Assembly (NCBI GenBank): GCA_030619215.1
Contig: JAUXBV010000039.1
Span: 1-12,077 of the forward strand
Length of the DNA: 12,077 nt
Direction: 5' to 3'
From: Fibrobacterota bacterium
GTDB taxonomy: Bacteria; Fibrobacterota; Chitinivibrionia; Chitinivibrionales; JANQEN01
A model generated the notes under the pieces. That model worked only from the letters and a program-made list of their open reading frames with translations, was not told the DNA's origin and did no database searches. This document shows positions 1 to 6,881 of this stretch, piece by piece; position 1 is the first letter of the stretch; each line of letters opens with the position of its first letter. A program made the translations under genes and the position numbers.

Positions 1-273
1 CTCGGGATTAATAGAGCGGGGGCTTATAAAATAGAAGAAAGACAGAAGAGCCGCCGCAGAAGAAATTGAAATATGGTAGCGTTCCGGTTTAAATCCACCA
101 ACAAATGCATGCTGGTTCCGCTGACGTTTCACCCAAATTGCTTCCGTTAGTTTCATCATAAATGACAATGAAGAAGTTTTTAAAAATTATTTATCCGAAG
201 GGCGATTTAGCGGGTATAAAATTGCAGAAGACGGGAATCCAGCGACCTATACTTTTGCAATTACCTCCATAGT
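1..273. other. left-edge region without a supported gene
   Basis: I see no confidently coding gene here. On the minus strand an open frame begins with two ATG codons (159-157 and 156-154) and stays open for 53 codons to base 1, so it could be the start of a gene running off the window. No Shine-Dalgarno sequence precedes it and I do not recognise the peptide. On the plus strand a frame open from base 125 gives a protein-like stretch, but it has no ATG and runs into the antisense of the aminotransferase. These two frames exclude each other. Either could be chance or a decayed gene. No terminator-like hairpin with a T tract is evident after the aminotransferase stop. Confidence 0.3.
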
Positions 274-1455
274 TTACCTGTTTATTTCTTCTTTTAATTT
301 ATCAAGGCCATTCTCAATCCTGTTAAGCCCCTCAACAATATTCTCCATCGAGTTTGCGTATGAGAATCTGATGTAGCCTTCGCCATTTGCACCAAAATCA
401 ATACCCGGTGTTACGCCAACATGGCATTTCTCCAGTGTGTCAAATGCAAGTTTGTAAGAGTTGCCGGATAGATGTTTTGCATTTGCAAACACATAAAAAG
501 CACCGGTAGGTTCTACTGTAATACCAAATCCGATTTCTTTAAGGCGTTTTACCATGTATTGTCTTCGCTCGTTATAAATTTTCCTCATGCGTGTAGTATC
601 ATCTCCGGCTTTTTCAAGCGCAGCGATTCCCGCTATTTGAACAACCGAATTTGCTGAGATAAAAAGGTTCTGCTGAAGTTTCTGTATGGGACGGATAAAT
701 TGTTTTGGCGCAATAATATACCCAAGCCTGAGTCCGGTCATGGCATATAACTTTGAAAAGCCATTTAATACAAAGGCCCTGTCTGTGAATTCCAGGATAG
801 AATGCTCTTTGCCTTCATATACAAGGCCGTGGTAAATTTCATCCGAAATAATGTACGGCTCGAATTCGGCGATAGCTTTCATACGTTTCTCAGACAAAAG
901 GTTTCCTGTTGGGTTTGAAGGTGAGTTTATCAGAATACCCTTTGTCTTTTTTGAGATTTTACTTTTAATTATTTCAGGCCGGTATTGAAAACCATCTTCC
1001 TCATAAACAGGTATTGTGGCAGGGACGCCCTGCAGGTAGGTTATGAAATTGGGGTAACATGCATAGTGAGGATCGGATAAAATAACCTCATCGTCTTTCT
1101 CAAGAATAGAAGAAAACAGGAGTAGCATTGCGGGTGAGGTGCCTGAAGTTACAACAACCTGGTCAGGAGAGACCGAAACATTGTATTTGTCAAAGTAGTG
1201 TTTGCAAATAGCATTTCTCAGGTCCGGATCGCCAAGGCTGTGGGTATAATTGGTACGCCCATCGTTGAGCGCTTTGCAGGCAGCATCCGTGACGCATTGC
1301 GGAATATCGAAATCCGGCTCGCCAACCTCAAGATGTATAATGTCAATGCCTTCCCGCTCCATAGCGTTTGCTTTTACAAGCACTTCCATAACGATAAATG
1401 GAGTCATTTCATCAGCGCGTTTTGCGATCATCGTATCTATTTTTTCCTTTCCCAT
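274..1455 (-). CDS. class I/II PLP-dependent aminotransferase
   Basis: This is a cytoplasmic fold-type I aminotransferase that moves an amino group between an amino acid and a 2-oxo acid through pyridoxal phosphate. Visible landmarks are GEPDF (45-49), SPSNPTG (178-184, with the cofactor-contacting Asn181), SDEIYHG (204-210, Asp205 and Tyr208) and FSKLYAMTGLRLGY, where Lys235 is the Schiff-base lysine. Arg363 in YIRFSYA matches the arginine that binds the substrate carboxylate. The 393-residue length is normal for the family. The annotated ATG lacks a good ribosome site. Met9 (reading MIAKRA, as many homologues begin) has AAGGA about 13 bases upstream, so the true start may be eight codons later. 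It stands alone, divergent from the lipoprotein gene, with a Crp-like palindrome 65 bases upstream. The sequence does not settle the substrate (aspartate, alanine or aromatic). Confidence 0.95.
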   Translation of the reverse strand: MGKEKIDTMIAKRADEMTPFIVMEVLVKANAMEREGIDIIHLEVGEPDFDIPQCVTDAACKALNDGRTNYTHSLGDPDLRNAICKHYFDKYNVSVSPDQVVVTSGTSPAMLLLFSSILEKDDEVILSDPHYACYPNFITYLQGVPATIPVYEEDGFQYRPEIIKSKISKKTKGILINSPSNPTGNLLSEKRMKAIAEFEPYIISDEIYHGLVYEGKEHSILEFTDRAFVLNGFSKLYAMTGLRLGYIIAPKQFIRPIQKLQQNLFISANSVVQIAGIAALEKAGDDTTRMRKIYNERRQYMVKRLKEIGFGITVEPTGAFYVFANAKHLSGNSYKLAFDTLEKCHVGVTPGIDFGANGEGYIRFSYANSMENIVEGLNRIENGLDKLKEEINR

Positions 1456-1520
1456 AAACAGGATATAGCCCGGTTAATTCATACAAAATAAATTCTACAA
1501 ATATTGAAAAAAAGAAGAAT

Positions 1521-1536
1521 TGTGACTTCTGTCACA
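1521..1536. promoter_or_regulatory. Crp-family-like operator palindrome
   Basis: The sequence TGTGACTTCTGTCACA has the half-sites TGTGA and TCACA separated by six bases, which matches the core of the E. coli CRP consensus. It lies 65 bases before the aminotransferase ATG and 122 bases before the lipoprotein ATG, so it could serve either promoter. A second dyad, CTTCTGT-C-ACAGAAG (1526-1540), overlaps its right half. No clear -35/-10 pair is visible for either gene. Binding by a Crp/Fnr-type regulator is inferred from the pattern only. Confidence 0.45.
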
Positions 1537-1658
1537 GAAGATTTTAAAACGATAAACTATTTTATTACTATAAGGCTTGAAAATATGCAAAAGGCGGTAT
1601 ATGTTCTTGCCGTTAAGTTAAAGAGTAATGATCGGTAATTTTAACAAGAGAGAGTTAT

Positions 1659-3683
1659 ATGTACTCGTATAAAAAGATAATAATCCAAATTGTAGCTTTT
1701 TTAACTCTATTTACTTTGTGGTTCTCATGCTCCGACCCGGCAAAACCCAGTTTCCAGAGGCCTCCGAAGGGAGAGGACATTGCTGTAACGGTGAATGAAA
1801 TTGTTGACACCGCGATAAATATCACTGCCACGGACGAAGATGGCGATGCATTAACCTGGACGCTGCTCGGCTCTCTTCAGAATGGCTCCCTGGATAAGAT
1901 ATCCGGGAGTATCTCTGCAGATACTGCCGAATTTACCTATACATCGAAGAACCTGCTGAGTAATGCAAGTGATATCTTCCGGATTATTATTTCCGACCAG
2001 GCCCTCACAGATACCATTACCTGCACCATTACGATCCAGGCGGAAAATGACGGGCCGGTAATTGACCAGGTGCCTTCTGTAAACGCGGTTGAAGATTATA
2101 CCAATGCCTATTCGATAAATATCGCCGGGCATGATCCGGAGAGCTCGGCAGTGCGGTGGTACATCAATGTGCTTCCCAATAAGGGGAGCGTTGATAAGCT
2201 GGAAGGGGAGGTGTCGGCCGGTATAGAAGTTCTTTACACACTGAAAGCCGATTCATGCGGGAAGGATTCGCTTACCTTTTTCCTGCTGGACGCGGAAAGC
2301 AACAGCAGTGACACCGAGGTTGTCAGTATCACTATTGACAGCGTTAATGATATGCCTGTTATCAATGGGCAGAGTGGTACGGTAAGTTGTGATGAGGATA
2401 ACAGCCTTACGCTGCAGATAGGCTATCTCAATGTTACGGATATTGATAATGCCATTGACGATTTAGGTATCATAGCTTTTAATGGTGCTGATTATACAGC
2501 ATCAGGAGCTGCGATAAGTCCGGATACGAATTATAACGGCGCGCTTACTGTGCCGGTCAGGGTATTTGACAGGAAGGATACTACAGGCGCTTTTGATATG
2601 AGTATAACCGTTAATGCGGTTAATGACACTCCTGCGATAGTAATAGTAGATTCCGTGATGCAGGTTCCATTTGGAGATTCAGTTGTTATCACAATGGAAT
2701 TCGGTGATATAGACGGCAATATCGGTGAACTGTCCATTATTATAGATTCAATTGTTAATTATACCGGAGATGTGAGCGGTACGAATTCGTATGTGCATAA
2801 ATGGCATCCGGTATTTAACAGTGAAGCTTTTGGCCAGCATTCAGTGGCAGCGGTGATTATTGATTCAGAGGGAGCTGCTGATACGGCAAATGCCGTAATC
2901 ACCGTGTTTCGTTCGTATACGTCGGATTCGCTGTCTGTAAGGGCAATCCTTGATTCCAACGGCCTTCAGGATTCCACGGTTGAGTCGGTGAGCGGGAAAT
3001 CGGGGGAGAGAATTGACACGCTTGAATTCATGGGTGCGGAATACACGAAGATAACACCTGAAATAGGAAATCTTGATCAGGTAAAGAGATTCTCTATTGC
3101 AAATGCAGGCGTTAAGAGATTGCCCCCTGAAATCGCCGGGTTGAGTAGCCTGGAAAATCTTCAGATCGTATATACGGCCCTTGAAGAATTACCTCCTTAT
3201 ATCGGCGAGCTGGTCAACCTGAAATCGATAAATTTTTATTCTGTCAATATTAAGACATTGCCGGCGGGATTTGGAAGCCTGAATAATTTAACATCATTGT
3301 CTTTTGAGTACTGCGGTATTACTGAATTGCCGCCGGAGATCGGCGAACTTGAAAAGATAGAATCATTTAATATCAGCTTTGGCCAGTTAGGCGTGGTACC
3401 GCCTGAAATCGGTCATTTGCTGACCCTGAACCGTTTAATACTCAGCCAGAACACACTACAGCGCCTGCCGGATGAAATATGTAATCTGGCAAACCTGAAA
3501 ACGCTCCGACTTGGGTTTAATAATCTGACGGAATTACCGGAGAAGATCAGCCTTCTTGAGAATGTATTGACAAACGAGCTGGACCTTCAGCAGAATAAAT
3601 TATATGAACAAAATCCCCCGTGGAAAGCGTGGGCAGATGCCCGGGATCCGGACTGGGCTACGACCCAGCAGCCTCCGAAATAG
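1659..3683 (+). CDS. predicted lipoprotein with cadherin/Ig-like modules and C-terminal leucine-rich repeats
   Basis: This is a 674-residue predicted cell-envelope protein. Residues 5-22 form a lysine-led hydrophobic segment ending in WFSC, and Cys24 is the probable lipidated residue, although the lipobox is atypical. About residues 35-420 form four beta-rich modules of the cadherin-like/Ig-like tandem type. They are rich in Asp and Thr, carry DEDGDALTWT-like openings and end in recurring NDGPVI, NDMPVI and NDTPAI junctions. After a short linker, about residues 440-655 hold roughly eight leucine-rich repeats of about 23 residues with the pattern LPPEIGxLxxLxxLxL. The protein ends in a Trp- and Pro-rich tail with no sorting domain I recognise. 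The likely role is surface binding or adhesion (inference); no catalytic motif is visible. The ATG follows a purine-rich GAGAGAG stretch. The gene converges on etfB with 28 bases between the stops. Confidence 0.87.
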   Translation: MYSYKKIIIQIVAFLTLFTLWFSCSDPAKPSFQRPPKGEDIAVTVNEIVDTAINITATDEDGDALTWTLLGSLQNGSLDKISGSISADTAEFTYTSKNLLSNASDIFRIIISDQALTDTITCTITIQAENDGPVIDQVPSVNAVEDYTNAYSINIAGHDPESSAVRWYINVLPNKGSVDKLEGEVSAGIEVLYTLKADSCGKDSLTFFLLDAESNSSDTEVVSITIDSVNDMPVINGQSGTVSCDEDNSLTLQIGYLNVTDIDNAIDDLGIIAFNGADYTASGAAISPDTNYNGALTVPVRVFDRKDTTGAFDMSITVNAVNDTPAIVIVDSVMQVPFGDSVVITMEFGDIDGNIGELSIIIDSIVNYTGDVSGTNSYVHKWHPVFNSEAFGQHSVAAVIIDSEGAADTANAVITVFRSYTSDSLSVRAILDSNGLQDSTVESVSGKSGERIDTLEFMGAEYTKITPEIGNLDQVKRFSIANAGVKRLPPEIAGLSSLENLQIVYTALEELPPYIGELVNLKSINFYSVNIKTLPAGFGSLNNLTSLSFEYCGITELPPEIGELEKIESFNISFGQLGVVPPEIGHLLTLNRLILSQNTLQRLPDEICNLANLKTLRLGFNNLTELPEKISLLENVLTNELDLQQNKLYEQNPPWKAWADARDPDWATTQQPPK

Positions 3684-3704
3684 TATGTAGAGTATAATAT
3701 AAAT

Positions 3705-3721
3705 TGTGATCTTAAATCACA
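3705..3721. terminator. short inverted repeat between convergent genes, possible weak terminator
   Basis: TGTGAT-CTTAA-ATCACA is a perfect 6-bp inverted repeat with a 5-base loop. It lies in the short gap between the convergent lipoprotein and etfB stops and overlaps the etfB stop codon. On the minus strand it is followed by an AT-rich but not pure T run, so it would be a poor intrinsic terminator. It also resembles a Crp-type site with one extra central base (N7 instead of N6). Confidence 0.25.
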
Positions 3722-4506
3722 TTATCCTGACGCAACCTCACAGCCAGCATTTCACCTTTTTCAGCGGAAGATTCACCTTCAATAAAGACACAGTCCCGTT
3801 CTCTGGATGGGGGAGGGTCCAGCCGTTCTATTTCCCTGTATGCAAGTATCGCGGGGTCAATACCAAGGTCATTGAGAGTATAGGTTGTCACCGGCTTATT
3901 CCGCGCCTCTTTCAGTGCCTTAAGGGAGAACAGGCGCAGGTCTCCGACTTCGCTGCTTACGGTTACCAATGCAGGCATCGATGTTTTTACTACCTCGCAT
4001 CCGTTTCGTATCAGCTTTTCAACAACTGCCTTATCACCCTCAATATCAATTTTTTGAGCAACGCTGATTAGAGGTATTTGAAGGATTTCGGCAATTGTCG
4101 CACCGGTAAGGCCAAAGCCCCAGTCAGCGGTTTGCCTGCCTGTCAATACCAAATCGTATTCACCTGTCTTTCTAATTGTACTTGCAAGAACCTGTGCAGT
4201 TGAGTGGCTGTCAAGGTCTATTACATTGTCGCCTTTGATAATGATCAATTCGTCAGCACCAACGCTGAGAGCTTTTTTTAATATGGACATTGCAGGCTTG
4301 TTTTCCATGCTTATGGCTGTTATCCTGCCGCCAAGGGAATCCTTAATCTTAAGGGCGGCTTCCAGGGCGTTCTCGTCGAATGGGTTCAGTACAGGGGATA
4401 TTCCTACGGGATTAACTTTCTTCTCTTCCGTGTCTATTTGAAAAGCGGAAGGCGGCCCTTCCGGGTCCGGCACCTGCTTTATGCAGACGATTATCTTCGG
4501 CTCCAT
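3712..4506 (-). CDS. etfB: electron transfer flavoprotein subunit beta
   Basis: This is the beta subunit of the heterodimeric ETF, which carries electrons between flavin dehydrogenases and other redox partners in the cytoplasm. The 264-residue length is normal. Landmarks are the N-terminal VCIKQVPDPEG, NPFDENALEAALKIK (41-55) and GRQTADWG (123-130) in the nucleotide-binding region. The C-terminal AYREIERLDPPPSRERD segment is typical of ETF beta in anaerobes. Its ATG overlaps the etfA stop by one base (TAATG), and AAGGAG sits eight bases upstream, so the start is secure and translation is coupled to etfA. It is last in the four-gene operon. I cannot tell from the sequence alone whether it holds AMP (ordinary ETF) or a second FAD (bifurcating type). 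Confidence 0.96.
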   Translation of the reverse strand: MEPKIIVCIKQVPDPEGPPSAFQIDTEEKKVNPVGISPVLNPFDENALEAALKIKDSLGGRITAISMENKPAMSILKKALSVGADELIIIKGDNVIDLDSHSTAQVLASTIRKTGEYDLVLTGRQTADWGFGLTGATIAEILQIPLISVAQKIDIEGDKAVVEKLIRNGCEVVKTSMPALVTVSSEVGDLRLFSLKALKEARNKPVTTYTLNDLGIDPAILAYREIERLDPPPSRERDCVFIEGESSAEKGEMLAVRLRQDNVI

Positions 4507-5504
4507 TATGACGGCTCCTTCAGTTTCCTGATAAGGGCCGGGACAATATCTTCATACCTTCCTACAACACCATAGTCTGCTGAATTGAATATGTTGGCAG
4601 TTTCATCTTTGTTAATGGCAATAATCTTTTTGGAACCGATCATGCCGCTCAGATGCTGCGACGCTCCTGAAATGGCTACGGCAATATAAACTCCCGGTGA
4701 TACTTTTTCACCGGTCAAGCCGACCTGGCGTGAGGAGGGGAGCCGGCCCGCATCGATCAGCGGCCTGCTTGCACCCAGCTCAACCTTGCTGTTGTACTTT
4801 TTAAGGGCTTCGATCAGCTCATTGAGTACCTGCAATCCCTCAGCATCCTTTATACCCCTTCCGCCGGAGACAATGATCTCCGCCTTGTCAAGGCTGACGC
4901 TTTCCCCGGGCTTAATCTCAACCGATTCGGTTCTTATCAGTGATCCATCCACTGTAATATCAAAGTTAATAATTTTGCCTTTTGTTGTCCCGGGTTCAGA
5001 GGTTTCCAGGGATTTAGGCCTCAGTGTTGCAATCCGGGGTTTTTTCCTGGTAACAAAGGTAGCATAGGCATTATCGCCATATACCGGTTTTGTGCAAATC
5101 AAATTACCATTGTCATCCAGGTCAAATCGAATGCAGTCTGTTATAAGTTGAGCGGATAACCTGTGAGCCAGTCTTGGGGCAATATCCAGATTTTCAAGGA
5201 TGTGTCCCATGAGAATAATGTCAGGGTTCAGGTCTTTGCACAATGCTTCTAATGCATGGGTGTAGAGGTCAGGCTGGAATTTATCAAGCAGGGGATTATC
5301 TATTCTGTAAACCTCATCTGCATATAAGGCGATCTCATCGGCCAGGGTGTTTATATCATGTCCGGGTATTGCAACACAGAGCTTCATACCACCTTTTTCA
5401 GAGAGGTCATTTCCTGCTCCTAATAGCTCAAAGGAGATATTGGCTATCTTTTGATCTTCCCTATCAGCTATAACTAAGATTTTCTTTTTATCCTGTGCCA
5501 TCAT
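4506..5504 (-). CDS. etfA: electron transfer flavoprotein subunit alpha
   Basis: This is the FAD-carrying alpha subunit of ETF and partner of the overlapping etfB product. At 332 residues it has the usual N-terminal alpha/beta domain (about 1-190) and the conserved C-terminal FAD domain (about 205-330). FAD-domain landmarks are SGGRG (213-217), GASRPLIDAGRLP (244-256), QVGLTG (260-265), VYIAVAISGASQHLSG (272-287) and AINKD (296-300). Two positions depart from the common pattern: AISGA in place of GISGA and VGR in place of VGD near the end. There is no added ferredoxin domain, which some fused or bifurcating alphas carry. It begins ATGATG behind a weak GTGGA, 20 bases after the upstream Fe-S gene, consistent with one transcript. 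Its electron partners are probably the FAD enzyme and Fe-S protein encoded upstream (inference from context). Confidence 0.96.
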   Translation of the reverse strand: MMAQDKKKILVIADREDQKIANISFELLGAGNDLSEKGGMKLCVAIPGHDINTLADEIALYADEVYRIDNPLLDKFQPDLYTHALEALCKDLNPDIILMGHILENLDIAPRLAHRLSAQLITDCIRFDLDDNGNLICTKPVYGDNAYATFVTRKKPRIATLRPKSLETSEPGTTKGKIINFDITVDGSLIRTESVEIKPGESVSLDKAEIIVSGGRGIKDAEGLQVLNELIEALKKYNSKVELGASRPLIDAGRLPSSRQVGLTGEKVSPGVYIAVAISGASQHLSGMIGSKKIIAINKDETANIFNSADYGVVGRYEDIVPALIRKLKEPS

Positions 5505-5524
5505 TCCACTATTCCATATTCTTA

Positions 5525-6748
5525 TTAGATCGCTTTTTCAACAAGCTCTATTATATTCACAACTTTAATCTCTTCACTCTTTTCTTTTATAGCATCACGG
5601 AAACTCCTTGTACACCAGGGACATGCTGTAACTAAAATCTCTGCTCCGGTAGATTTTGCTTCGTCAATTCTTTCCGTTGCAGCCCACAATGAAAAATCAG
5701 GGTCAGCATCGATCACTCCTCCTCCTGCACCGCAGCACCAGCCATTCTCCTTAATGCGCCGCATCTCCACGAGCTTCAGGTCAGGTATGCTGCTGAGGAT
5801 ATCCCTTGGAGCCTGATATAATTCATCACCTTTTGTTTCACCCTTTTGTGAAGTCCACTGGCCGACCTTTCTTCCCAGGTGGCAGGGATCATGGTAGGTG
5901 ACGGTTACAGGGAGACTCTTTGTCAATTTTAATTTACCTTCTTTAATAAGCCGGGCAAGGTATTCTGTAATGTGATAAACTTCAAAGTCTCCTTTCTGGC
6001 CTGTCATATCGTAAAGAACTTTGAAAGCATAGTAACCGTCGCTGCACGGCGTTACCACTGTTTTTATGCCGGCAGTTTTCAGAAGCTCGATGTTATTTTC
6101 AGCATACTTGGTGAATTCTCCCTGGTAACCGATTTCATAGGCGCGGCCGCCGCAGCAGGTTTCGCTTTCACCGGCAATACCGACGTCAACTCCCGCGTTC
6201 TTAAGCAGATTTACTGCGCCTCTGACTACAGGCCATAGCTCCTCATCAAAAGCGTATCTGCAGCCTGCGTGAAAATAGATATCAGCTTTTTCTCTGGTTA
6301 TGTTTTTTAAGTCAAGCCCTTCAGCCCATTTACCCCTGTCCTGTTTTGGTTTCTGCATCATGTTATCGTCTTTTTTCAGCCCCTCGATAACGATCATGTG
6401 CTCCATGGGAACCTGGCCTGCCTCAATACATCTGGCCCTGAGTTCATGCTGAAGTCCCATTCTGTCCCTGAAGTCATCCTCAGCACACATCTCGGCGCAT
6501 ATACCGCAGCTTGTGCATTTGAAAACAACATCAGCGAGTTGTTCTGATAAGTCTATTCTCTCTTCGTAAACAGCGCGGGCCAGTTGAGCCATCCCGCCAA
6601 GGCTGTAAGTGAAAAATTTAAACTTTTTGTAGATAGGGCATGCCACTTCAAAGCCGGCACTCTTGAAACTATATGTACAGCCTCCACATCGAACACATCT
6701 GGTTGTGAAGTTATATAAACGATCTTCCAGTTTTATTCCATTACTCAT
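5525..6748 (-). CDS. CCG-domain iron-sulfur oxidoreductase subunit (GlcF/GlpC/HdrD-like)
   Basis: This 407-residue soluble electron carrier has no membrane segment. The N-terminal half has two ferredoxin-like cluster motifs: Cys18, 21, 24 with Cys37-Pro, and CTSCGICAEMC (Cys78, 81, 84, 88). The second half has two CCG domains of the heterodisulfide-reductase type. Domain 1 has Cys163, Cys198-Cys199-Gly and Cys235, but Gly238 stands where the last Cys of CxxC is expected. Domain 2 is complete: Cys289, Cys338-Cys339-Gly, and Cys376-Pro-Trp-Cys379. Such proteins accompany GlcD-type flavoenzymes and pass electrons towards quinone, ETF or thiol/disulfide partners. AGGAG seven bases before the ATG supports the start. 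It lies between the FAD oxidoreductase gene and etfAB and is most likely their electron relay. The final acceptor is not shown by the sequence. Confidence 0.94.
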   Translation of the reverse strand: MSNGIKLEDRLYNFTTRCVRCGGCTYSFKSAGFEVACPIYKKFKFFTYSLGGMAQLARAVYEERIDLSEQLADVVFKCTSCGICAEMCAEDDFRDRMGLQHELRARCIEAGQVPMEHMIVIEGLKKDDNMMQKPKQDRGKWAEGLDLKNITREKADIYFHAGCRYAFDEELWPVVRGAVNLLKNAGVDVGIAGESETCCGGRAYEIGYQGEFTKYAENNIELLKTAGIKTVVTPCSDGYYAFKVLYDMTGQKGDFEVYHITEYLARLIKEGKLKLTKSLPVTVTYHDPCHLGRKVGQWTSQKGETKGDELYQAPRDILSSIPDLKLVEMRRIKENGWCCGAGGGVIDADPDFSLWAATERIDEAKSTGAEILVTACPWCTRSFRDAIKEKSEEIKVVNIIELVEKAI

Positions 6749-6778
6749 ACATTTACTCCTAACCCGGCTGAACCGGCT

Positions 6779-6804
6779 CGCTACCGCGCAGCTTTAGCGG
6801 AGCG
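6779..6804. repeat. GC-rich imperfect hairpin in the operon gap
   Basis: CGCT-A-CCGC (6779-6787) pairs with GCGG-AGCG (6797-6804) to give an 8-bp stem with one bulged A and a 9-base loop. It is preceded by a short direct repeat of CCGGCT (6764-6769 and 6773-6778). It is markedly GC-rich compared with the surrounding AT-rich gap. A copy of CTGTTGC at 6811-6817 recurs at 6831-6837, 20 bases on. It could be a dispersed REP-like element, an mRNA-processing or stability hairpin, or an attenuator between the FAD gene and the Fe-S gene. It lacks the T run of an intrinsic terminator in the transcribed direction. Confidence 0.4.
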
Positions 6805-6881
6805 GAGAAACTGTTGCAATTTCGTTTATCCTGTTGCGTACAGTTATTTATGAAAAAACGTGTATTTATCAAATACAGTAT

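Noticed and set aside
3706..4071. 121-codon plus-strand open frame over the end of etfB
   Set aside because: It is antisense to conserved etfB codons and reads as low-plausibility sequence.
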